Source: an uncultured Collinsella sp. (GTDB lineage Bacteria; Actinomycetota; Coriobacteriia; Coriobacteriales; Coriobacteriaceae). From it: 13,872 nt of DNA. Below the pieces are notes generated by a model. The model was given only the letters and a program-made list of their open reading frames with translations, was not told the origin of the DNA and made no database searches. Positions 1-6,882 of the stretch are shown here, in pieces. The stretch lies in assembly GCA_900556365.1 (NCBI GenBank), contig USOG01000023.1:1-13872 (forward strand). The letters run 5' to 3'. Numbering within the stretch: position 1 is the first letter of the stretch; each line of letters opens with the position of its first letter. Both the position numbers and the translations under genes were made by a program.

Positions 1-30
1 TCGGTCTTAGTTTTGCTTGGAAGGATGCAC

Positions 31-1074
31 ATGGCTTCTGTAATCGATGCTTCTCTAGAGGAGACGCTCTCCTATATTACTGACCAGTTGAAGGCACTTA
101 CCTCGATTGCTTCGCCTACGGGGTTTACTCGTGCGGCGACTGATTATCTGATGGAGACCCTGCGCGATATGGGGTTTGGGCCTGAGCGTTCTAATAAGGG
201 TAACGTGCTCGTTGAGCTTGGTGGCGAGGGCGAGCCGCTCGTACTGGCGAGCCATGTCGATACCCTGGGCGCCATGGTGCGTTCCATTAAGGACAATGGC
301 CGCCTGCGCCCCACGACGCTCGGTGGGCATCAATGGTCTACGGCCGATGGTGAGAACTGCACCGTCTACACGCGCGACGGCAATGTCTACACGGGCGTGG
401 TTCTTAACACCGAGCCTTCGGCGCACGTGGCCGACGAGCCGGTCAAGACCATCGAGAAGAACATGGAAATCCTGCTCGACGAGAACGTTGACAGCAAGGA
501 CGATGTGCTCGAGCTGGGTATTCAGACCGGTGACATCATCGCTATGGACCCGCGCACCACGGTGACGGAGAGCGGCTACATCAAGAGTCGCTTCTTGGAT
601 GACAAACTGTCGGCGTCGATTCTGCTGGGTCTGGCCCGCGCTGTTGCTGACGGCGAGGTGTCGCTTTCGCGCAAGGTTTCGCTGCTCTTTACGGTGTACG
701 AGGAAGTCGGCCACGGCGGAGCCTTTGTGCCGGCCGACACGCGCGAGATGATCAGCGTTGACATGGGCTGCGTGGGCGACGACCTGGGCTGCACCGAGCG
801 CATGGTGTCGATCTGCGCCAAGGATTCGGGTGGCCCCTACAACTACGATCTGGTGACCACGCTGTCCAACATCGCGCGCGAGCTGGAGCTCGATTACGCC
901 ATCGATGTGTACCCGCACTACGGCTCCGACGTCGAGGCCACGCTCTCGGCCGGCTACGACATTCGCCATGGTCTGATCGGCCCCGGCGTGTACGCGAGCC
1001 ACAACTACGAGCGCAGCCACATCGACGGTGTGCGTAATACCTTTGAGCTGGTTCGCGCCTACGTTCAGCGCTAG
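31..1074 (+). CDS. M42-family metallo-aminopeptidase (glutamyl aminopeptidase/endoglucanase-like)
   Basis: Cytosolic dinuclear-metal aminopeptidase that would trim N-terminal residues from short peptides. The family's metal and catalytic residues are all visible (numbered from the ATG at 31): H75-x-D77 in a SHVDT motif, D190 in FLDDK, the E224-E225 pair in YEEVGHGG, D244 in SVDMG, and H324 near the C-terminus in ASHNYERSH. The region between about residues 90 and 180 matches the inserted dimerisation/PDZ-like domain of M42 enzymes. The length of 347 aa is normal for the family. I chose ATG 31 because GGAAGG at 19-24 sits 6 bases upstream; an in-frame TTG at 13 and ATG at 25 would lie on or before that site. 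The gene ends 35 bases before a strong terminator, so it is the last gene of its unit. The family call is firm. Substrate preference cannot be read, and M42 proteins are often mislabelled endoglucanase or M20 peptidase. Confidence 0.92.
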   Translation: MASVIDASLEETLSYITDQLKALTSIASPTGFTRAATDYLMETLRDMGFGPERSNKGNVLVELGGEGEPLVLASHVDTLGAMVRSIKDNGRLRPTTLGGHQWSTADGENCTVYTRDGNVYTGVVLNTEPSAHVADEPVKTIEKNMEILLDENVDSKDDVLELGIQTGDIIAMDPRTTVTESGYIKSRFLDDKLSASILLGLARAVADGEVSLSRKVSLLFTVYEEVGHGGAFVPADTREMISVDMGCVGDDLGCTERMVSICAKDSGGPYNYDLVTTLSNIARELELDYAIDVYPHYGSDVEATLSAGYDIRHGLIGPGVYASHNYERSHIDGVRNTFELVRAYVQR

Positions 1075-1108
1075 GGGAGCAGCTTACGACTCGGCTGACC
1101 AATCGCTA

Positions 1109-1133
1109 AGGCCCGATTTCTCGGGCCTTTTTT
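1109..1133 (+). terminator. Intrinsic terminator of the M42 peptidase gene
   Basis: GGCCCGA at 1110-1116 pairs with TCGGGCC at 1121-1127 around a TTTC loop. The stem runs straight into six T residues at 1128-1133, and flanking A residues can pair with the first Ts. It lies 35 bases after the peptidase stop and isolates the next gene from read-through. Confidence 0.93.
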
Positions 1134-1148
1134 CGCTTCATTCTGTTT

Positions 1149-1203
1149 AGTATTATACTGTATGTAACTAATTAACTTAACGTTTGGAATACTTAACGAG
1201 GTG
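1149..1203 (+). promoter_or_regulatory. Candidate promoter and operator of the HTH-HipA gene
   Basis: This is an AT-rich island in a GC-rich window. TATACT at 1154-1159 is a good -10 box, but no clear -35 lies 16-18 bases upstream. The -10 is embedded in the perfect dyad AGTAT-T-ATACT (1149-1159). Downstream, ACTTAACG occurs at 1175-1182 and again at 1191-1198, exactly 16 bases apart. GAGGTG at 1198-1203 is a Shine-Dalgarno site 9 bases before ATG 1213, and it supports that start over the ATG at 1204 and the GTG at 1201. Repeats around a promoter upstream of a gene encoding its own HTH suggest autoregulation, but this is inferred. Confidence 0.5.
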
Positions 1204-1212
1204 ATGCGGCAT

Positions 1213-2586
1213 ATGAATGCATCTGAGTACTTATCTATGGGTGATGCTGCCTGCCTGCTGGGCGTTACGAAAGCCCGCATATCTCAACTTGCCGCATCGG
1301 GAACGCTCGCGTGCGATATTGTGGGCGGACGGAAGATGGTCGAGTACAATTCCGCGGTCGCTTATCAAAAGGTCCGCAAACGTGGACGCCGTCCTGCGGC
1401 CGATGTGGGACGCAAGTTTACGCTGATGTCCGCCGACCATGAGGTCGCGCATGTCTCATTTGATCCGACGCGCGAGTTTCCCTTCGAAATCGCCGGGGTC
1501 CTCGATGCGCAACGAATGCCGTTTGGCACATGCTCGAGCTCTTCTCTTACGGTGAATAAACGGGAGCTCAACGTGTGGTGGAGCCATCGGTCGGTGCCTG
1601 ACGTCCGCCCCGGGCTCGTCTCGCGCTATCGTGAACTGGGAATTGCCAGTGGCATCGAGGTTCCGGTTCGGTGCCTGGGCCTATCACTTTCGGATTGTTA
1701 TTGGCTGCGACCGGCAGAATGCGACGGGCTCGAATGGCGAAACCTCAATTACTTCGAGAATGATTTTGAGCGATCGGCGCCCGAAGAGCGTTCGGGTTGG
1801 CTGGAAGGCATCGGTCTTAAAAATCCGGATAACACGTCCGAGGGCGAGCTCCCTAAATCGTGGATGATCCGAAACGGCATTCGCGTTTTGGCTAAAGGGT
1901 GCGGGATGGACGATCAGCGTCCCTTTAACGAGGCGGTTGCAACGGCTCTGCATCGTCGCTTGCTGTCGGAGGGCGAGTTTGTTTCTTATACGGTTGAGCG
2001 GATGTTCGATGGCCCTGTGTGTCTGTGCGACGACTTTCTAGACGGCCGCGAGGAATATGTTCCGGCTGTTTACGTTAAGAACGCCCTTGGCGGCCAGCGA
2101 GGAAGCTCGACGTACGACCGGTACTGCCGCTACCTCGGCAAGCATGGTGTCGATGAGGCCGCTGTGAGAAGGTCTATGTCGCAGATGATTGTCTGCGATG
2201 CCCTTTTGGCCAACAGCGACCGCCATTGGCGAAACTTCGGCATCATCCGCAATGTCGATACCCTGGAGATAAGGCCTGCTCCGCTGTTCGATAGCGGCAA
2301 TTGCCTGTGGTACAACGTACCAACTGCCGTGCTCGCAGCTGGGGAGTTTGGGTTTTCCGCTAAGCCGTTTGGGCCCGACCCTTCCGTCCAGCTGGCGCTT
2401 GCGGACTCGCTCGATTGGTTCGATCCATCGTGGCTCAACGGATTTGTTGATGAGGCGATCGAGATTCTTTCGCAGAGCGAATGGGCGACGGCGGAGGGTC
2501 GACTCGAGGCCATTTGCCGCGGCCTCGAGCGTCGCGTAATCGAGGTTAGTGCCGCTGTTGAGGTGCTTCGACACGTGCAGCGATAA
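1213..2586 (+). CDS. HTH-HipA-like kinase fusion protein
   Basis: A 457-aa protein that appears to join a DNA-binding domain to a HipA-type kinase. Residues 1-60 look like a MerR/excisionase helix-turn-helix (MGDAACLLGVTKARISQLAASG, followed by a basic KRGRRP tail). The remainder resembles a HipA-like family of Firmicutes and Coriobacteria: a central WWSHRSVPDVRPGL segment, GLSLSDCYWL, then DNTSEGELPKSW...VLAKG with K228 as probable ATP-binding lysine. The catalytic loop is ANSDRHWRNFG (D336, N341) and the metal-binding motif is LFDSG (D360). HipA phosphorylates a translation factor such as glutamyl-tRNA synthetase to cause growth arrest; the target here is unknown. No separate hipB-like antitoxin gene adjoins it, so the N-terminal HTH may take that role, or the protein may be a kinase-coupled regulator rather than a toxin. 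The kinase residues are seen; toxicity and target are not. The gene converges on mnmA. Confidence 0.8.
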   Translation: MNASEYLSMGDAACLLGVTKARISQLAASGTLACDIVGGRKMVEYNSAVAYQKVRKRGRRPAADVGRKFTLMSADHEVAHVSFDPTREFPFEIAGVLDAQRMPFGTCSSSSLTVNKRELNVWWSHRSVPDVRPGLVSRYRELGIASGIEVPVRCLGLSLSDCYWLRPAECDGLEWRNLNYFENDFERSAPEERSGWLEGIGLKNPDNTSEGELPKSWMIRNGIRVLAKGCGMDDQRPFNEAVATALHRRLLSEGEFVSYTVERMFDGPVCLCDDFLDGREEYVPAVYVKNALGGQRGSSTYDRYCRYLGKHGVDEAAVRRSMSQMIVCDALLANSDRHWRNFGIIRNVDTLEIRPAPLFDSGNCLWYNVPTAVLAAGEFGFSAKPFGPDPSVQLALADSLDWFDPSWLNGFVDEAIEILSQSEWATAEGRLEAICRGLERRVIEVSAAVEVLRHVQR

Positions 2587-2594
2587 ACCTGCGG

Positions 2595-3695
2595 CTACTT
2601 AAGTGCGCCGGTCACCGTGCCGCCGCCGAGGACGATGTCGCCGCGGTAGACTACAACGGCTTGGCCGGGGGCGATGGCTCGCTGCGGCTCGTCAAAAGTC
2701 AGCAGCATTTGTCCGTCGGCGCCACGTGTAAGGGTCGCTGCCTGGTCCTTTTGGCGGTAGCGGTACTTGGCGCCCACGCGAATGCCGCCGGCATTGAGCT
2801 CAGCTTCCATGCGCTCTGCCGGCGCGCTCCAGATCCACTCATCGGCCGTGAGCGCTGTGGCCGTCAGGTCCTCGGCCTCGCCAAGATGCACAATGTTGTT
2901 GGCGGCATCGACGCCCGTTACGTACACGGGGTGCGCCATCGCGACACCCAAGCCCTTGCGCTGGCCGATGGTATAGCGCAGCGCGCCGTTGTGGCGTCCG
3001 ACCACGCTGCCGTCGCGCCATACAATATCGCCCGGTGCAGCGGCATGTCCGCAGCGGCGCTCGATATAGCCCGCGTAGTCGCCGTCCGCGATAAAGCAGA
3101 TGTCCTCGCTCTCGGCCTTCTTGGCGTTGATGAAGCACTGCTCGGCGGCAATGCGGCGCACGTCGCGCTCTTTGTCCAGCCCGGCCAGCGGAAAGATCGT
3201 GTGCGCCAGGCGCTCCTGCGTGAGCGAATACAAAAAGTAACTCTGGTCCTTTTTGGGGTCCTCGCCGCGATGTAGCTGCCAGGTGCCGTCTGCCGTCTGG
3301 CTTGTTTTGGCGTAATGTCCCGTTGCGATGTAGTCGCAGCCCATGTCCAGCGCCGCATCGAGCAACGCGCCAAACTTTATGTGGCGGTTGCAGATGATGC
3401 ACGGGTTGGGCGTCAGCCCCTTCTGGTAGGCGGTCACAAAACGCTCGATAACGCTGTGGTCGAACGTCTGCTGCAGGTCGAGCACATGATGGGGTATCCC
3501 CAGGCGCTCGGCGACGGCCTTTGCATCGGCGATATCGCGGTCGACCTTACTCATGCCCGTGACGGGATCGGGTGCGGGGCAGGTGAGGCGCATGGTGGCG
3601 CCGACGCATTCATAGCCCTGGCGCTTGAGCAGATACGCGGTCACGCTGGAATCGACGCCGCCGCTCATGGCGACGAGCACGCGCTTATTGTGCAT
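2595..3695 (-). CDS. mnmA: tRNA-specific 2-thiouridylase MnmA
   Basis: Adenylates U34 of Lys, Glu and Gln tRNAs and transfers sulfur to make 2-thiouridine, which is needed for accurate decoding. The N-terminal PP-loop SGGVDSS is at residues 11-17. The catalytic cysteine is C102 in NPCIICNRHIKFG, and the second active cysteine is C200 in SEDICF; both sit within one residue of the E. coli positions. GQRKGLG near residue 245 and the C-terminal beta-barrel are present. At 366 aa it is normal length. AAGGAG lies 9 bases before the ATG. Sulfur normally comes from a cysteine desulfurase, directly or through relay proteins. No such gene is in the window, but cysK lies just upstream on the same strand, behind its own terminator. 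The gene therefore seems to have its own promoter. Its 3' end meets the HTH-HipA gene tail to tail with 8 bases between stops and no terminator. Identification is very secure. Confidence 0.97.
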   Translation of the reverse strand: MHNKRVLVAMSGGVDSSVTAYLLKRQGYECVGATMRLTCPAPDPVTGMSKVDRDIADAKAVAERLGIPHHVLDLQQTFDHSVIERFVTAYQKGLTPNPCIICNRHIKFGALLDAALDMGCDYIATGHYAKTSQTADGTWQLHRGEDPKKDQSYFLYSLTQERLAHTIFPLAGLDKERDVRRIAAEQCFINAKKAESEDICFIADGDYAGYIERRCGHAAAPGDIVWRDGSVVGRHNGALRYTIGQRKGLGVAMAHPVYVTGVDAANNIVHLGEAEDLTATALTADEWIWSAPAERMEAELNAGGIRVGAKYRYRQKDQAATLTRGADGQMLLTFDEPQRAIAPGQAVVVYRGDIVLGGGTVTGALK

Positions 3696-3724
3696 GGGGA
3701 GGTTCTCCTTGGTGGCATGTGGCC

Positions 3725-3763
3725 AAAAAAGAAAAGCGGCGCGGGAGGCTGGTTCCGCGCCGC
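3725..3763 (-). terminator. Intrinsic terminator of cysK
   Basis: Read on the minus strand, a 9-bp GC stem (GCGGCGCGG 3755-3763 on that strand pairs with CCGCGCCGC 3736-3744) has a loop of about 10 bases and is followed by TTTTCTTTTTT (3735-3725). It stops transcripts from cysK about 30 bases before the mnmA ATG. The probable mnmA promoter overlaps its upstream edge. Confidence 0.9.
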
Positions 3764-3767
3764 AGAC

Positions 3768-3776
3768 ATTGTAGCA
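3768..3776 (-). promoter_or_regulatory. Probable extended -10 promoter of mnmA
   Basis: On the minus strand TGCTACAAT occupies 3776-3768, an extended -10 element with a 5/6 match to TATAAT. No convincing -35 hexamer is visible, which is acceptable for an extended -10 promoter. Transcription would begin near 3761, inside the first arm of the cysK terminator. Confidence 0.5.
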
Positions 3777-3854
3777 AGTTCGGGCGTCCTGTGGGACACC
3801 CTGTTGGGATGAGCTCAGGCTGTCAGAAGAGAGGGGAGACCGGCGTGCCTTGGA

Positions 3855-3871
3855 CTCGTTCTAAGAACGAG
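3855..3871. repeat. Small hairpin after the cysK stop
   Basis: CTCGTTC (3855-3861) pairs with GAACGAG (3865-3871) around a 3-base loop. It begins 5 bases past the cysK stop. There is no T-tract, so it is not a terminator by itself; it may protect the mRNA 3' region. The functional terminator lies about 90 bases further on. Confidence 0.5.
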
Positions 3872-3876
3872 AAGCT

Positions 3877-4815
<939 letters not shown>

Positions 4816-4890
4816 GGTGAACCTCCAAAGTGTTCAAATGACTGGATACCGTGTGGTTTTACGGTGTGTGTAGCAGCGAAACCCACAAAC

Positions 4891-4920
4891 CGTATAGGTT
4901 GTTCGTTTTGCTGTTGGCAA
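4891..4920 (-). promoter_or_regulatory. Candidate cysK promoter with overlapping dyad
   Basis: On the minus strand TTGCCA (4920-4915) is a fair -35 and TATACG (4896-4891) a weaker -10, with an 18-base spacer. The -10 sits in a small dyad AACC-GTATA-GGTT (4888-4900), a possible operator for the divergently encoded Rrf2 protein. The leader to the cysK ATG is about 70 bases. This rests on pattern only. Confidence 0.4.
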
Positions 4921-5004
4921 GCATGGTAGACAGTAAAGCCTAGTAACGCAATAGGAAATAGAAGATTATTACGAGTCGATTAACCATCTTGACCGGAACG
5001 GGTA

Positions 5005-5032
5005 TTTTCAAAACCAATTTTTCGGCTAGAAT
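5005..5032 (+). promoter_or_regulatory. Candidate promoter of the Rrf2-family gene
   Basis: TTTTCA (5005-5010) and TAGAAT (5027-5032) are separated by 16 bases. The predicted start near 5039 leaves a leader of about 30 bases before ATG 5069. The surrounding stretch is AT-rich compared with the coding DNA. A stronger -35-like TTGACC at 4989-4994 has no suitably spaced -10. Confidence 0.42.
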
Positions 5033-5068
5033 TTCTACGGACTAAATGACCGAAAGGCAGCACTATAC

Positions 5069-5497
5069 ATGTTGGTTTCTACTAAGGGCAGATATGCCCT
5101 GCGCGTTATGGTCGACCTGGCCGAGCACCAGGCGGCCGGTCGCATCCCGCTCAAAGAGATCGCGGCACGCCAGGGGATTTCCGAGAAATATCTGGAGAAC
5201 ATCTTGGCTACGCTCGTGCGCGCCAACATGCTCTCGGGCATGCGTGGCAAGGGCGGCGGCTACGTGCTCACGCGCCCGCCCGAGCAGTACACGGTGGGCG
5301 AGATCCTGCGCCTGACCGAGGGCAGTCTGGCGCCGGTCGCCTGCCTGGATGGCGACTGCAAGGGCTGCTCGCGTTCGGATGAGTGTCCCACGCTCGACGT
5401 GTGGAAGAACCTGGACAAGCTCATCAACGACTACCTCGACGGTGTGACGCTCGATCAACTTGTCGCTCCCAACCATGGCTACGACTACGTCATCTAA
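5069..5497 (+). CDS. Rrf2-family transcriptional regulator (CymR/IscR-like)
   Basis: A 142-aa winged-helix regulator. The N-terminus STKGRYALRVMVDLA and the HTH-wing PLKEIAARQGISEKYLENILATL...GKGGGYVL are diagnostic of Rrf2 proteins. A loop after the dimerisation helix holds C92, C97, C100 and C106. E. coli IscR uses C92, C98 and C104 for its [2Fe-2S] cluster, so Fe-S binding is possible but the spacing differs. The position head to head with cysK and near mnmA favours a CymR-type role in cysteine and sulfur control. Genuine iscR loci are followed by iscS and iscU, which are absent here. The ATG at 5069 is preceded by AAAGG about 11 bases upstream, a rather long spacing. The gene ends at a REP-like hairpin and then a bidirectional terminator. 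The family call is firm; the ligand is unresolved. Confidence 0.93.
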   Translation: MLVSTKGRYALRVMVDLAEHQAAGRIPLKEIAARQGISEKYLENILATLVRANMLSGMRGKGGGYVLTRPPEQYTVGEILRLTEGSLAPVACLDGDCKGCSRSDECPTLDVWKNLDKLINDYLDGVTLDQLVAPNHGYDYVI

Positions 5498-5504
5498 CCC
5501 ACAC

Positions 5505-5535
5505 CTGCCATTTGGGGACGGGGTGGAAATGGTAG
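5505..5535. repeat. REP-like palindromic element after the Rrf2 gene
   Basis: CTGCCATTT (5505-5513) pairs with AAATGGTAG (5527-5535), with one G-T pair, around a 13-base loop GGGGACGGGGTGG. It starts 7 bases after the Rrf2 stop. The TGGGGACGG core (5513-5521) recurs in the large palindrome at 6687-6695. I recall similar GGGGACGG elements scattered through Collinsella-type genomes, but this window shows only two. Confidence 0.6.
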
Positions 5536-5566
5536 ATTCTCTCGCCCTTTGAGACGTGAAAAATAA

Positions 5567-5605
5567 GAAGGCCGCCCATTTTTGCGATGGGCGGCCTTCG
5601 TTTTG
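5567..5605. terminator. Bidirectional intrinsic terminator
   Basis: A perfect 13-bp stem joins 5567-5579 (GAAGGCCGCCCAT) to 5587-5599 around a 7-base loop. On the plus strand GTTTTGG follows, ending the Rrf2 gene. On the minus strand TTATTTTTCACG follows, ending the membrane protein gene at 5640. One hairpin serves both convergent units. Confidence 0.9.
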
Positions 5606-5639
5606 GACTGTTGAGACGGACACGGCCGGAATGGCCGTT

Positions 5640-6005
5640 TTAGTCCTCGGCGATGCTGTCGAGGATGCTGCGCGTGATGGACACCAGGATGCTGCCCATA
5701 AAGGCCGATCCAAAGCTGGCGATGGAGATGCCGGCGCCCAGCAGGTTGACCGACAGGTAGCTCGCGAGCTCAAGCATAAAGCTGTTGACGACAAGCTGGA
5801 AAATGCCCAGCGTAATAATCGTGAGCGGCAGCGAGATGACCGTCAGGAACGGTTTGACGAACGAATCGACGATGTTCAGGAACAGTCCCACGAAGGCGAA
5901 ACAGACCCAGGCCTCGGCAAAACCGAAGGGCTGGATGCCGGGAACGAGGAACGTGGCAATCGCGATGGCGATCGAGGTAAAGAGCCAGTTAAGCATAAAG
6001 CGCAT
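5640..6005 (-). CDS. YvlD-like small membrane protein (phage holin 4 superfamily)
   Basis: A 121-aa hydrophobic protein with about four predicted membrane segments, near residues 4-22, 31-53, 57-78 and 88-110. The start MRFMLNWLFTSIAIAIATFLVPGI and the VDSFVKPFLTVISLPLTIITLGIFQLVVN stretch are typical of the PF04020 family, which includes B. subtilis YvlD and is often auto-named phage holin. Members are chromosomal in many Gram-positives and nothing phage-like lies nearby, so a lytic role should not be assumed. Their real function is unknown, with links to envelope stress in Bacillus. AAAGGA lies 8 bases before the ATG. A second in-frame ATG three codons in is less well placed. The gene is a single unit ending at the shared terminator at 5567-5599. 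No convincing promoter was found upstream. Confidence 0.85.
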   Translation of the reverse strand: MRFMLNWLFTSIAIAIATFLVPGIQPFGFAEAWVCFAFVGLFLNIVDSFVKPFLTVISLPLTIITLGIFQLVVNSFMLELASYLSVNLLGAGISIASFGSAFMGSILVSITRSILDSIAED

Positions 6006-6329
6006 GGCGTGAATCCTTTCTTGCGCCGGGGTTGCTGGCGTCGCGTGAAGTGGCTTGCGGCGGCGACCTGGATGGTTGCGCGGGCGCGCCGCGGTGTTTG
6101 GGCGCCCATTGTCTCAAATATTCGTGGAGCTTACGTGCGCATACGGTTTCTAAACGGCGTTCGTCCTGAAAAACGCGCCGCTGGCAGAGAGTCTTGTCGC
6201 TTTAGTTTGGTGGTGTGCTACACTGCTACGGGCAAAAGCCACAGGCGTTGCCCTATTGCATAGAACGGGCGAACGATGCCCGATGTCAGTATCAACTTCG
6301 ATGCCTTTTGGCGGGTTTGGCGGTGATCG
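6006..6329. other. Gene-free divergent intergenic region
   Basis: These 324 bases separate the YvlD-like gene (minus) from the TrpR-like gene (plus). I see no gene here: the reading frames crossing it lack ribosome sites and family resemblance. The left third is very GC-rich. The right third has a possible -10, TACACT (6219-6224), about 110 bases before the TrpR-like ATG, without a good -35. A short dyad CGGGC-N7-GCCCG (6266-6282) can compete with GCCC (6250-6253) for the same GGGC bases. Confidence 0.55.
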
Positions 6330-6629
6330 ATGAATATCGAGAACATGTTTGACAAGCCTGATGTCAAGCAGCTGGTCCACGCATTTAGCCTTTTGGACGA
6401 CGAGAAGGATATCCAGGCGTTTTTGACCGATATCTGCACGCCGCGCGAGATTTGCGACCTTTCTCAGCGCTTGCAGGTTGCGCGCTATTTGGACGAGGGC
6501 GAGCCTTATGTTGAGGTTCAGGCCCGTACCGGCGCTTCGTCCACCACGGTGAGCCGTGTTTCCAAGGCGCTCAACGGCGAGTACGGTGGCTACCGCAAGA
6601 TCCTCATTAAGTTGGAGGATGGTGAGTAG
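6330..6629 (+). CDS. TrpR-like protein, YerC/YecD family
   Basis: A 99-aa all-helical DNA-binding protein of the Trp-repressor superfamily. The segment LVHAFSLLDDEKDIQAFLTDICTPREICDLSQRLQVARYL, followed by the HTH VEVQARTGASSTTVSRVSKALNGEYGGY (about residues 58-85), is the signature of the YerC/YecD group in Gram-positives. Target genes and any corepressor are unknown for this group. It should not be called TrpR, since no trp genes adjoin it and tryptophan binding is not established. The ribosome site is weak (GGCGGTG 4 bases before the ATG). The gene has a long leader and its own terminator 21 bases after the stop, so it is probably monocistronic. Confidence 0.9.
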   Translation: MNIENMFDKPDVKQLVHAFSLLDDEKDIQAFLTDICTPREICDLSQRLQVARYLDEGEPYVEVQARTGASSTTVSRVSKALNGEYGGYRKILIKLEDGE

Positions 6630-6650
6630 GCCGCGCAAAACCAATTGTTC

Positions 6651-6679
6651 AAAACCGCTCCTCCGGGGGCGGTTTTTTT
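6651..6679 (+). terminator. Intrinsic terminator of the TrpR-like gene
   Basis: AAAACCGCTCC (6651-6661) pairs with GGGGCGGTTTT (6666-6676) with one G-U pair and a TCCG loop. A run of seven Ts occupies 6673-6679. The last three Ts are also the first three bases of the 36-bp palindrome arm. Confidence 0.92.
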
Positions 6680-6765
6680 GATCCCCTGGGGACGGAGGAA
6701 AACGGATCACCGAGGGGGTCAGTCTAACCCGGTGATCCGTTTTCCTCCGTCCCCAGGGGATCAAA
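6677..6765. repeat. Perfect 36-bp inverted repeat, REPIN-like
   Basis: Bases 6677-6712 are the exact reverse complement of 6730-6765, with a 17-base loop (6713-6729). Each arm holds a nested dyad (CCCC-T-GGGG at 6683-6691), the TGGGGACGG core also seen at 5513-5521, and GGAAAACGG. Two inverted REP units with a short spacer form a REPIN, an element moved in trans by a RAYT (IS200/IS605-like) transposase. No transposase is present here. It is non-coding and lies between the TrpR-like terminator and the tandem array ahead of addB. Confidence 0.88.
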
Positions 6766-6856
6766 TCTGTTGGCGTGGGGCAAATCTGTTGGCGTGGGGC
6801 AAATCTGTTGGCGTGGGGCAAATCTGTTGGCGTGGGGCAAATCTGTCCGCGTGGGC
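6762..6856. repeat. 19-bp tandem repeat array (five copies)
   Basis: Four identical copies of CAAATCTGTTGGCGTGGGG (6762-6780, 6781-6799, 6800-6818, 6819-6837) are followed by a fifth with three changes (6838-6856). Copies abut without spacers, so this is not a CRISPR array. The 19-base period shifts the reading frame, so it is not protein repeats. The first copy shares its CAAA with the end of the palindrome. The array ends 48 bases before the addB ATG. It may be a variable-number repeat or a cluster of protein-binding sites. Confidence 0.92.
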
Positions 6857-6882
6857 GGGTAGGATGGATGCATTGATTATTG

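Noticed and set aside
55..1020. Minus-strand reading frame opposite the M42 peptidase gene
   Set aside because: It is a shadow of a gene whose complete set of metal ligands is on the plus strand.
5640..6005. Phage holin or prophage remnant
   Set aside because: The PF04020/YvlD family is normally chromosomal. No endolysin, capsid, integrase or att site is present in the window.
6330..6629. True tryptophan repressor
   Set aside because: Sequence fits the YerC/YecD group. No trp genes adjoin and corepressor binding cannot be claimed.
6762..6856. Possible CRISPR array
   Set aside because: The repeats are 19 bases and contiguous with no spacers, and no cas genes are nearby.
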